From the NCBI GenBank assembly GCA_017744935.1, contig JAGIAI010000041.1:21436-85435 (forward strand): 64,000 bases of DNA, given 5' to 3'. Every line of letters starts with the position of its first letter. Position 1 is the first letter of the stretch. Shown piece by piece: positions 18,714 to 27,395 of this stretch. The notes under the pieces were generated by a model. It worked only from the letters and a program-made list of their open reading frames with translations, was not told the DNA's origin and ran no database searches. A program made the position numbers and the translations under genes. The DNA comes from Variovorax sp. (GTDB lineage Bacteria > Pseudomonadota > Gammaproteobacteria > Burkholderiales > Burkholderiaceae_C).

Positions 18714-19259
18714 TTACTCGTCAGCCTTCATCTCGGGCTTTTCGTCGTGAAGAAGTTCAGGGTGGAAGATCAGCCGCCAGGTGCGGATCGCGATCAGCAA
18801 CACGGCGGAAACATCACCGAGCCATGCGATCGCATAGAACGGCCAGGTCGGGATGTTCATGTCGTAGGTCAGCACATGGTCGACGTAGGTGGCGCGCACC
18901 TTGTCGAACAGCGTGGCGGTCTGCACCGTGACCACGAAGAGCAGCACCACGGTGGCGAAGACATCGATCCAGCGCTTCATGCGTGGGCTCGCGGCGGTCC
19001 ACACGAGGTCGACCGTGATGTGGCCGCCCCGGTAGCTGGTTGCCGCGATGCCCCAGAAGATCAGGATGCCCAGCAGCATCCGGCCGAAGTCGTACGAATC
19101 GGGGATCGAGGTGTTGAAGAACTTGCGCAACACCACCGCGAGGAAGATGTTGAGCGCGACGATCCCCACGAACAAGGCGGCGAGCCATTCGATCGCATTG
19201 ATGAAACGGTCGCCGGCCGCCCCGATTTTTTTCGGGGCGTTGTCGCTTCCAGCCGCCAT
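18714..19259 (-). CDS. TRAP transporter small permease (DctQ)
   Basis: Four-TM small protein, FGRMLLGILIFWGIAATSYRGGHITVDLV; between DctM and DctP genes; start MAAGSDNAPKK. Confidence 0.9.
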   Translation of the reverse strand: MAAGSDNAPKKIGAAGDRFINAIEWLAALFVGIVALNIFLAVVLRKFFNTSIPDSYDFGRMLLGILIFWGIAATSYRGGHITVDLVWTAASPRMKRWIDVFATVVLLFVVTVQTATLFDKVRATYVDHVLTYDMNIPTWPFYAIAWLGDVSAVLLIAIRTWRLIFHPELLHDEKPEMKADE

Positions 19260-20305
19260 CACAGCGCCGAGTTGTACTTGACGAGGCTGGCCTTCAGCGA
19301 ATCCAGCACGGCCTTGGGATCCTGGCCGACCTTCTTCACGCTCTCGGCCCACTGGGCTTCGACCGGTGCCGTGGCCTTCCGCCATGCATCGAGCTGCTCG
19401 GGCGTGAGCTTGTAGACCTCATGGCCCGACTGCGCGGCGATCTTTGCGCGGCCGCCGTATTCGAAATCGGCCCATGGCGTGGCGACCTTCTCGGCCCACT
19501 CGCTGGTGCAGTGGTCGTCGATCACCTTCTTCTGCGCAACCGACATGCTGTCGTACTTGCTCTTGTTCATCGCCCAGACGAAAGGCGTGACGTAGAGCGG
19601 GGCATCCATGTGGTAGCTCACCACCTTGTCGATGCCGAAGAGGATGATCGAGCCCCACGGGAAGGTGATGGCGTCGGCCACGCCACGCTCCAGCATGTCG
19701 CGCGATTCAGGCGCCGAGGCCTGCACGTTGGTGCCGCCGAGCGAGGTCACCATCTGGCCGATGGTGCTGGTGGCCGGACGGATCTTCATGCCCTTGATGT
19801 CGGTGGGCGAAAGGATCTTCTTGCGTGCGTGGAAGGTGCCGGGGTCATGCACGAAGGCGAAGCAGAACTTCACGTCCTTCATTTCGGTGGCGGCGTACTG
19901 GCGATACCACGCATCGATCGCCGCGGAGCCGCCCTTGCCGTTGGCGAAGAGGAAAGGCAGCGATGCGCCCGCCATGATCGGGAAGCGGCCCGGCTGGTAG
20001 CCCGGGTTGATGTAGGCGAAGTCGGCGATCCCGTCGCGCGCCATGTCGTAGTGGTCGAAGGCCTTGCCGAGCTGCTCAGATGGGAAGAGCACCGCAGTGA
20101 TGGTGCCGTTCGATGCCTTCTTGATGTCGTCCGCCCACGCCTGCAGCGAAGGGTTCAGCGGATGCTGCGCCGGCACCCAGCTCGACATCTTGATCTGGAC
20201 GGGTTTGTCCTGCGCCTGCACGGGGGCGCCGGCCAGCGCCAGCACCGCCGACAGGGCGAGGACGGCGCGTGTGGCGGCCGAGGGCATGAAGCGGGATGTC
20301 GACAT
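19259..20305 (-). CDS. TRAP transporter substrate-binding protein (DctP)
   Basis: Signal peptide; KMSSWVPAQHPLNPSLQAWADDIKKASNG; ILSPTDIKGMKIRPATS. Confidence 0.93.
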   Translation of the reverse strand: MSTSRFMPSAATRAVLALSAVLALAGAPVQAQDKPVQIKMSSWVPAQHPLNPSLQAWADDIKKASNGTITAVLFPSEQLGKAFDHYDMARDGIADFAYINPGYQPGRFPIMAGASLPFLFANGKGGSAAIDAWYRQYAATEMKDVKFCFAFVHDPGTFHARKKILSPTDIKGMKIRPATSTIGQMVTSLGGTNVQASAPESRDMLERGVADAITFPWGSIILFGIDKVVSYHMDAPLYVTPFVWAMNKSKYDSMSVAQKKVIDDHCTSEWAEKVATPWADFEYGGRAKIAAQSGHEVYKLTPEQLDAWRKATAPVEAQWAESVKKVGQDPKAVLDSLKASLVKYNSAL

Positions 20306-20437
20306 GGATGTCTCCTTCGAAAGTGTTGTTGAAATCGTCGATGGGGTTGCGCGCGTCTTGTCGTATTTGTGCGGTGCGCAATTAAATTATTTTTTATAAG
20401 AATCCGCGTGGTCGTAAATCGGCGTTTTCCTTGAGAG

Positions 20438-22051
20438 TCAACGCGCATGCGACGCCGGGTTGGGCGTGCGTTTCATCCAGCGGATCGGCTGCTCCTTGAT
20501 GGGGCGCGGCGGCGCGCCATGGCGCACCAGCGTGGCGTCGAGCGCAGTGCCGGCCTCGTCCTCGAGCGCGGCTTTGCGCGCGGCGGCGATCGCATCGGCC
20601 CGCGCCACGGGCGAACCGTCGGGAAGCGGTGCGATCGCGAGGTGATCGATCACGTGCAGCAGGTTGTGCTTGCCGCGTTCGTTGGTGCTGCCGTAGCCCT
20701 TGATCAACCGACCGCACAACGCGATCTCGTGGCCGAGCCGCCAGTGCGTCTGCGCGCCCTTGACGACAGCGTCGAGCCAGCGGTCGATCAGCGCCTGTTC
20801 CTGCGAGAAGCGCTGTCCGCGTCGGCGCAGCCACCGCAGCGATGCGAGCATCCGCAGAGACGCCATGCCGAACACCGAATGGCTGCCGACCTTCAGCGGC
20901 AGCGCCCATGGCGTGGATCGCCGGCGATCCCATGCGGTCACGCGATCGGCAAGCGACGGCGGGAGGAGCGCGGCGAACTCGGGCGCACCGGGCTTGAAGT
21001 GGTCGTAGACCTTCACGATGTCGTCGTCGCCCGCCTTGACCTCTTCGCGCACGCGCTGCGCACGGCTCGCGCGGCTCTTGAGTTCCGCGACGCGCACGAT
21101 GTCGTCAAAGGCCATCCACAGGGCGAGCCAGCGCGCCATTTCGCGCGTGATGGCGAAGCTCTGCGCACCCGCCGGGTCGGCAGCGCGTTCCGCCGCGAGC
21201 ACTTTCTGGAGCCGGTCTACATAGAGCTGCGCGTAGTCCGCATCCTGGTAGTCGAGCGCCCGGGAATGTCCGAGCGCGAGCATGTCGTGCACCGCCGGCG
21301 GAAACAGACTTGCGACCGCTTGCGGCAGTCCGTTCGTGACGGGCGCTTCGTCCTTCGATCCCGCGAGCAGACCGGTGACCATCGCGGCCTGCTGGCGTGG
21401 CGTGTTGACTGCGTCGAAAGCCTTGCCGAAGCCACGCAGACTGGCCTCGGCCATCTTGCTGACCTTGTCGCCCTTCCCGCGAACGACCTCTTCGTACGCT
21501 TCGCGCGGGAACGGATAGAGCCCGCTGCCGGCAATCGCGCCGAGCATCACAGCGCTCACGACTGTGCCTGCGTCGCGCGCAGTAGCGCCCATGTCGAACA
21601 CGTGATGCTCGCGGCTGAATGCCTTCACCACATCGAGCAACCGCTGCGCGTCTGCACGGCCGTCGCCGAGTTGCATGCGTTCGGCAGTGGTGAGCGTGCG
21701 GCTCGACGAGGTGATGACGAGCGTGCGCTGTGGCGTGCTCATGCCGTTGCCGATCTGGCGCGTGGTTTCGAGCAGTTCCGACGACACGATCGCATCGAGC
21801 GCACCTGGCACGGGGCTCAAGCTGAACACGGGGCGTCGACCGTCGAGTTCGGCGAGCGGCACCGGAAATACTTCGACGTAGTAGGTGGTCGCGCCAGTGC
21901 GCTGCGCGACACCCGGAATCGAGGTGCTCTGCGCGGCATAGCCGGCATGGCGCGCGATGTCGACCAGCCATTCGGTCAGGACGCCGCCGCCTTCGCCGCC
22001 AAGTGCGCAGATGAGGAGGGTGATGGGTTGTGTGCGATTCATGGCGGTCAT
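20438..22051 (-). CDS. iorB: Indolepyruvate oxidoreductase subunit beta, long proteobacterial form
   Basis: ITLLICALGGEGGGVLTEWLVDIARHAGYAAQSTSIPGVAQRTGATTYYVE; overlaps the alpha-subunit gene. Confidence 0.88.
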   Translation of the reverse strand: MTAMNRTQPITLLICALGGEGGGVLTEWLVDIARHAGYAAQSTSIPGVAQRTGATTYYVEVFPVPLAELDGRRPVFSLSPVPGALDAIVSSELLETTRQIGNGMSTPQRTLVITSSSRTLTTAERMQLGDGRADAQRLLDVVKAFSREHHVFDMGATARDAGTVVSAVMLGAIAGSGLYPFPREAYEEVVRGKGDKVSKMAEASLRGFGKAFDAVNTPRQQAAMVTGLLAGSKDEAPVTNGLPQAVASLFPPAVHDMLALGHSRALDYQDADYAQLYVDRLQKVLAAERAADPAGAQSFAITREMARWLALWMAFDDIVRVAELKSRASRAQRVREEVKAGDDDIVKVYDHFKPGAPEFAALLPPSLADRVTAWDRRRSTPWALPLKVGSHSVFGMASLRMLASLRWLRRRGQRFSQEQALIDRWLDAVVKGAQTHWRLGHEIALCGRLIKGYGSTNERGKHNLLHVIDHLAIAPLPDGSPVARADAIAAARKAALEDEAGTALDATLVRHGAPPRPIKEQPIRWMKRTPNPASHAR

Positions 22052-24201
22052 GCGGGTTGGAGAGCGCGCACCACGGCGCCGCGCAGGCTGTGCAGCAGCC
22101 TTTCATGCCACTTCGGGTTCTGCACCACCTCGGCGCGGTAGAAGCTCGGGCACAGCGTCGCCGCGTGCGCATTGGCGCCGCACAGCCCGCAGCCCACGCA
22201 GCCGTCGATCACCACCGCCACCGGGTCCACCTTCAGCGGATCGGGGTTGTCCTTGATCGTCAACGTCGGGCAGCCCGACAGACGGATGCACGCATGGTCG
22301 CCGTTGCACACGTCTTCATCGACGCCGTACTTCACGCGCACCACGCGCTGGCCCTGGCGCAGCAGGCTCGCGATCCACGGCTTGATGCGACGCTGCCGCT
22401 CAAGCTGGCATTCGCCCTCCGCGATGATCACCTTCAGGCCATTGAAGCTGCTGGTGAAGGCCTCGTTGAGCGTCTTGCGCATCTTGTCCACGTCGTAGGT
22501 GTGCACGGTGCGCATCCACTGCACGCCGAGTCCCTTCAGCGTGGATTCGATGGTCTGGTTCTTGTCGACCAGGCTCTGCTGCTTGTCGACGGCGTGTGCC
22601 TTTATCTCGTCGTCGGGCGTGGAGATGATGTCCTGTGTGCCGGTCGCCGAGGTGTAGCCGTTCTTGAAGATCATCAGCACCGCGTCGTCGCCGTTGAAGA
22701 GCGCGCTCTGCACGCCGGTGAGCAGGCCGTTGTGCCAGAAGCCGCCGTCGCCCATGATCGACAGCACGCGTCGCTGCATCATCGGCGAGACGCCTGCGCG
22801 GCTCGCGAGGCTCATGCCGTAGCCCAGGATCGAATGGCCCATCGAGAAGGGTTCGAAGGTGCCGAAGGCGTGGCAGCCGATGTCGGCGGCGATGTGTACC
22901 GGGCCACTGTCCTGCTGGGCCAGCTTGAGCGCGGAGAACACAGGGCGTTCGGGGCAACCGATGCAGAAGCTCGGCGGGCGGTTGGGCAACGGGGTTTCGA
23001 GCTTCGCTGCGACGGCGGCGCGGCGATCGCGGTTGCCGCTGAGCCAGCCTTGGGCCGAATCCTGCGCATGGCTGGGCAGATGGCGCTGCACGAAGGTCGC
23101 GAGTCCGCCTGAAAGCGCTTCGACCCCGAGTTCGCCCGCGGGCGGGAGCAGGTCGCAGCCGTGCAGCGCGGTCTGGATGTCGCGGCGGCGCAGCAGGGTG
23201 GCGATCTCCTGCTCGATGTACTCGGGCTGGCCTTCTTCCACTACCAGCACCGCGCGCTTGCCGACGCAGAAGTCCGCGACTTCTTCCGGCACCAGCGGAT
23301 AGGTGACGTTGAGCACCAGCAGCGGAATGTCGGTCGCGCCGAAGGCATCGGCGAGCCCGAGTTGCTGCAGGCTGCGAATGAGCGCGTTGTAGAGCCCGCC
23401 CTGCACCACGATCCCGAGTTCGGTGTGCTTGCCGGGCATCAGTTCGTTGAGCTTGTGCTCGGCGATGTACCGCCGCGCGGCGGGCAGCCGTTCTTCGCCC
23501 TTGAGCTTTTCATGGCGGAAAGTGACCGGCGGATGCGCCAGGCGCATGTAGTCGAAACCAGCGGGCTCTTCGATCAGTGCGCGTGTGGAGACCGCGGGCG
23601 CCAGGTTGTCCTTGCATTCGAAGCTGCCGCGGACATGGCAGGTGCGGATGCGCAGTTCCATGATGCAGGGCATGTTGGACTGTTCGGACAACCGAAAGCC
23701 ATGCTCGACCATGTTCACCATCACGCCGAGATCGGGGCGCGGATCGAGCAGGCACATGCTCGACTTGAGCGCGTAGGCATGCGTGCGCTCCTGGATCACC
23801 GAAGCGCCTTCGCCGTAGTCTTCGCCGACGACGATCAGCACGCCACCGCGCACGCCGGGCGACGAGAGATTGGAGAGCGCGTCGGCGGCCACGTTGGTAC
23901 CGACGATCGACTTCCACGTGACTGCGCCGCGAAGCGGGTAGTGGATCGATGCGCCGAGCATCGCGGCCGCCGATGCCTCGTTGGAACAGGCTTCGACGTG
24001 CACGCCGAGTTCGTCCATGTACGGCTTGGCCTGCACCATGACATCGAGCAGGTGCGAGACCGGCGCGCCCTGATAGCCGCCGACGTAGGCCACGCCGGAT
24101 TGCAGCAGGCCTTTGGTGATGGCGAGGATGCCCTCGCCGTGAAAGGTGTCTCCTGCGCCGAGGCGTAGCGCTTCGATTTCCTTGCTAAACGAAACTTCCA
24201 C
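22048..24201 (-). CDS. iorA: Indolepyruvate ferredoxin oxidoreductase subunit alpha (TPP-binding, Fe-S C-terminus)
   Basis: CIGCPERPVFSALKL, IMGDGGFWHNGLLTGVQSALFNGDDAVLMIFKNGYTSATGTQ, C-terminal CVGCGLCGANAHAATLCPSF. Confidence 0.9.
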   Translation of the reverse strand: MEVSFSKEIEALRLGAGDTFHGEGILAITKGLLQSGVAYVGGYQGAPVSHLLDVMVQAKPYMDELGVHVEACSNEASAAAMLGASIHYPLRGAVTWKSIVGTNVAADALSNLSSPGVRGGVLIVVGEDYGEGASVIQERTHAYALKSSMCLLDPRPDLGVMVNMVEHGFRLSEQSNMPCIMELRIRTCHVRGSFECKDNLAPAVSTRALIEEPAGFDYMRLAHPPVTFRHEKLKGEERLPAARRYIAEHKLNELMPGKHTELGIVVQGGLYNALIRSLQQLGLADAFGATDIPLLVLNVTYPLVPEEVADFCVGKRAVLVVEEGQPEYIEQEIATLLRRRDIQTALHGCDLLPPAGELGVEALSGGLATFVQRHLPSHAQDSAQGWLSGNRDRRAAVAAKLETPLPNRPPSFCIGCPERPVFSALKLAQQDSGPVHIAADIGCHAFGTFEPFSMGHSILGYGMSLASRAGVSPMMQRRVLSIMGDGGFWHNGLLTGVQSALFNGDDAVLMIFKNGYTSATGTQDIISTPDDEIKAHAVDKQQSLVDKNQTIESTLKGLGVQWMRTVHTYDVDKMRKTLNEAFTSSFNGLKVIIAEGECQLERQRRIKPWIASLLRQGQRVVRVKYGVDEDVCNGDHACIRLSGCPTLTIKDNPDPLKVDPVAVVIDGCVGCGLCGANAHAATLCPSFYRAEVVQNPKWHERLLHSLRGAVVRALQPA

Positions 24202-24210
24202 TATTTACTC

Positions 24211-24298
24211 CACCCCCAGCCTCGCCCACTCCGTGTGGCTCTGCACCCCCTTCCAGGGGGCGCACCCAGCGGCCCGGCTGAGCCGGTTCCGCGAGTGC
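24211..24298 (-). repeat. Intergenic repeat family R1, copy 1
   Basis: CACCCCCAGCCTCGCCCACTCCGTGTGGCTCTGCACCCCCTTCCAGGGGGCGCACCCAGCGGCCCGGCTGAGCCGGTTCCGCG; matches three other intergenic copies. Confidence 0.8.
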
Positions 24299-24337
24299 CC
24301 TCGATGAGCGCGGGGAGACCTTGGGGAAATTTTTGGG

Positions 24338-24961
24338 TTATTTGCCGGGGACTCTTGCGATGTAGTAGGCGAGGGTGTCGAGATCCTCAGGTGTTATTCC
24401 ATTCACTGCCTCGACCATCGCCATCGTGTAGCCCGGCCGCTTGCCGGAGCGGAATTCACGCAGCGTCATCTGCAAATAGTCTTCCTTCTGCTGCGCGAGG
24501 CGCGCCACCTGCTGACCGCCGCTGAAGTCGGCGCCGTGGCACATCGCGCACTTGTATTGCTGCGCCAGCGCCTGCCCCTTCGTCATGCGGGCCGCATCGG
24601 GCGGCGTGGCCGGCGGCGGCGCGGGCACCGGCGGCAGCGTGGCGATGAACTCCGAAAAGCCGCGCATGTCCTGGTCGCTCATGGTCTTGGCGACCGCGGT
24701 CATGGCTTCGTTGGATCGACGGCCCTCCCTGAACAGAAAGAGCTGCGTGATCGCGTAGAACGAATGCTGTCCGGCCAGCACGGGCGTTCCGGGCATATCG
24801 CTTCGCCCGTTGGCCCCGTGGCATGCCGCGCATAGCGCCGCGTAGCGCTGTGCGTAGGTGCCCGGCCCGCCCTGCGTGCCCTGTGCGCCCGCGGGCGTGC
24901 CCGCGAGCCACAGGAGAGCGGCTGTCGCTGCGATGGTGGCGTGTCTTGCGGCGCCCCTCAT
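24338..24961 (-). CDS. Di-heme cytochrome c (c4-like)
   Basis: Two CXXCH motifs: CAACHGANGRSD and CAMCHGADFSGG; signal peptide. Confidence 0.9.
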   Translation of the reverse strand: MRGAARHATIAATAALLWLAGTPAGAQGTQGGPGTYAQRYAALCAACHGANGRSDMPGTPVLAGQHSFYAITQLFLFREGRRSNEAMTAVAKTMSDQDMRGFSEFIATLPPVPAPPPATPPDAARMTKGQALAQQYKCAMCHGADFSGGQQVARLAQQKEDYLQMTLREFRSGKRPGYTMAMVEAVNGITPEDLDTLAYYIARVPGK

Positions 24962-26148
24962 TTGCCGTAGCTGATCCGGTAGATCGCGCCGGCGTGGTCG
25001 TCGCTCACCAGCATCGAACCGTCCTTCAGGATCAGGAAGTCCACCGGGCGGCCGAGGTAGCTGTTGTTCTCGACAAAGCCGGTCATGAAGGGCTCGACCT
25101 TGGCGCCGCCCTTGCCGTCAGGCCATGCAACGGAGATGTCCGCGTACTTGGTCGTGCGGTTCCACGGGCCGTGGCGCGCGATGAACATCGCACCCTGGTA
25201 CTTGGCCGGGAACATCTTGCCGTTGTAGAACTTCAGCCCGAGCGAACCGGCGTGCGGGCCGAGCAGTGCGTTCGGCTTCTTGTAGTCGGCGCAGTTCTTG
25301 CCCCAGCCGAATTCAGGATCGGGGATGTTGCCCTGGTGGCAGTACGGATAGCCGAAGTGCTGGTTCGGGCCGGTGATTTCGTTGAGTTCGTCGTTGGGCA
25401 GTTCCTCGCTGAGCCAGTCGCGACCGTTGTCGGTGAACCAGAGGTGGCCGGTCTTCGGATCGAAGTCGAAGCCGACCGTGTTGCGCACGCCGGCGGCGAT
25501 CGTCTCCACGTTGCTGCCGTCCAGGTTCATCCGGTAGATCTTTCCGTACTCGCCCGGGTCGCAGATGTTGCAGGGCGCACCGATCTCGAAGTAGAGCTTG
25601 TTGTCGCGGATGCGCAGGAACTTCCAGCTGTGGTCTCCTCCTCCCGGTAGCTTGTCGTAGATGGTGGTCGGCGTGCCGAGGTTGTCGAGCTTGCCGTCGA
25701 CGTTGTCGTAGCGGTAGATGTGCGTGTTGGTCGCCAGGAAGAGCGAGCCGTTGTGGTATTCGATGCCCGTCGCGAAAGGCATCTTGTCGATGATCACCTT
25801 GGCCTCGTGCTTGCCCTTCTCGGGAACCGCGTAGACCTTGTTGCCCACGAAGAGGGTGCTGACGAGGATGTTGTCGTTCGGACCCTGGCGCAGCCCGCGC
25901 GCATCGAGCACGCCCGAAGCCCAGGTCTCGACCTTGAAGCCCGGCGGCAGCTTGAATTTCTTGGTCGGGAGCTGGTCTTCCGCGGTCGGGATCGGGAAGG
26001 CGGGCACCGGCGCCATCTTCATGGCGGTGTCGGTCTTTGGCCGGCCCTTGGCCCAGCCGGGTTCTTCGGCCGGTTGCTGCTGAGCCCATGCGACGGTCGC
26101 CGCGCAAAGCAGAGCGGCGATGACCGCTTGCTGACGGATTCTTGCCAT
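24958..26148 (-). CDS. PQQ-dependent sugar dehydrogenase (sorbosone dehydrogenase-like)
   Basis: Signal peptide MARIRQQAVIAALLCAATVAWAQ; FKVETWASGVLDARGLRQGPND, NTVGFDFDPKTGHLWFTDNGRDW. Confidence 0.85.
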   Translation of the reverse strand: MARIRQQAVIAALLCAATVAWAQQQPAEEPGWAKGRPKTDTAMKMAPVPAFPIPTAEDQLPTKKFKLPPGFKVETWASGVLDARGLRQGPNDNILVSTLFVGNKVYAVPEKGKHEAKVIIDKMPFATGIEYHNGSLFLATNTHIYRYDNVDGKLDNLGTPTTIYDKLPGGGDHSWKFLRIRDNKLYFEIGAPCNICDPGEYGKIYRMNLDGSNVETIAAGVRNTVGFDFDPKTGHLWFTDNGRDWLSEELPNDELNEITGPNQHFGYPYCHQGNIPDPEFGWGKNCADYKKPNALLGPHAGSLGLKFYNGKMFPAKYQGAMFIARHGPWNRTTKYADISVAWPDGKGGAKVEPFMTGFVENNSYLGRPVDFLILKDGSMLVSDDHAGAIYRISYGK

Positions 26149-26242
26149 GTTCTGTCTCCTTCTCTTATGGGTTGGCTGGATGCCACCCGGAAGTGTGCGA
26201 GACCGGTGAGCGGGCTTCAATAAAATAATCGAGCTAAGCAAT

Positions 26243-27154
26243 ATGAACGCCATGCATACTGAAGCCATCGACCTCAATCTGCTGCGTCTCTTCGATGCCG
26301 TCTATCGCGCGCGCAGCGTGAGCAAGGCGGCCGAATCGCTGGGCCTCACCCAGCCTGCGGCCAGCCACGGACTCGGCCGGCTGCGCCTGCTGCTCAAGGA
26401 CGCGCTCTTCATCCGCGCGCCGGGCGGCGTGGCGCCCACGCCGCGTGCCGAGCGGCTCGCGCTTGCGGTGCAGTCGGCATTGGGGACGCTCGAGGAAGCG
26501 CTCAGCGAACCCGATCGCTTCGAGCCCAGCGAATCGCGCAAGACCTTCCGCATCCACATGAGCGATATCGGCGAAGGCCGCTTCCTGCCTGCGCTCATGG
26601 CGCGGCTCGGCGAACTCTCCCCGGGCGTGCGGCTGGAGACGCTGCCGCTCCTGCCGGGCGAAATCGCACCTGCGCTCGACAGCGGTCGCATCGACTTCGC
26701 CTTCGGCTTCCTGCCCAAGGTTCGCGACACCCAGCGCGTCATGCTGCTCAAGGACCGCTACATCGTGCTGTTGCGCAAGGGCCACCCCTTCGCACGCGCG
26801 CGGCGCACCGGGCAGGCCATGCTCGAGACGCTGCGCAAGCTCGAGTACGTGGCCGTGCGCACCCATGCCGAGACCATCCGCATCCTCCAACTCCTCAACC
26901 TCGAAGACCGCGTACGGCTCACCACCGAGCACTTCATGGTGCTGCCAGCCATCGTTCGCGAGACCGACCTTGCCGTGGTGATGCCCCGCAACATCGCGCG
27001 CGGCTTCGCGGAAGAGGGCCACTACGCCATCGTCGAGCCGGCCTTTCCGCTGCGCGATTTCACCGTCTCGCTGCACTGGAGCAAGCGCTTCGAGGCCGAT
27101 CCGGCGAACCGGTGGCTGCGCGAGGTGATCAAGGACCTTTTCATAGAGAGGTGA
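26243..27154 (+). CDS. LysR family transcriptional regulator
   Basis: DLNLLRLFDAVYRARSVSKAAESLGLTQPAASHGLGRLR HTH. Confidence 0.93.
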   Translation: MNAMHTEAIDLNLLRLFDAVYRARSVSKAAESLGLTQPAASHGLGRLRLLLKDALFIRAPGGVAPTPRAERLALAVQSALGTLEEALSEPDRFEPSESRKTFRIHMSDIGEGRFLPALMARLGELSPGVRLETLPLLPGEIAPALDSGRIDFAFGFLPKVRDTQRVMLLKDRYIVLLRKGHPFARARRTGQAMLETLRKLEYVAVRTHAETIRILQLLNLEDRVRLTTEHFMVLPAIVRETDLAVVMPRNIARGFAEEGHYAIVEPAFPLRDFTVSLHWSKRFEADPANRWLREVIKDLFIER

Positions 27155-27183
27155 CCGGCGCTGAATCACTGCGCCCAGCCCAG

Positions 27184-27274
27184 AAACCCCGCGGAACCGG
27201 CTCCGCCGGGCCGCCGGGGTTGCCCCCTGGAAGGGGGTGTCAGAGCCACACGAAGTGGGCGAGGCTGGGGGTGA
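27184..27274 (+). repeat. Intergenic repeat family R1, copy 2
   Basis: CGCGGAACCGGCTCCGCCGGGCCGCCGGGGTTGCCCCCTGGAAGGGGGTGTCAGAGCCACACGAAGTGGGCGAGGCTGGGGGTGAG. Confidence 0.8.
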
Positions 27275-27317
27275 GCTCGGGTTTACCCGAGCCCTCATAC
27301 CTCCCACCACATAGCCG

Positions 27318-27335
27318 ATATGGGCATGCCCATAT
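27318..27335. promoter_or_regulatory. Perfect 18-bp palindrome upstream of xdhA
   Basis: ATATGGGCATGCCCATAT equals its own reverse complement; 61 bp before the xdhA start. Confidence 0.6.
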
Positions 27336-27395
27336 GCATGCAGGGCGTTTAAGGAATAACTTTCGTCTGGCCCGATTCTTGATCGCCCCACGAGC

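Noticed and set aside
20380-20405. AT-rich stretch AATTAAATTATTTTTTATAAG as a mobile-element scar
   Set aside because: More simply the promoter region of the TRAP operon; no target duplication or element remnants seen.
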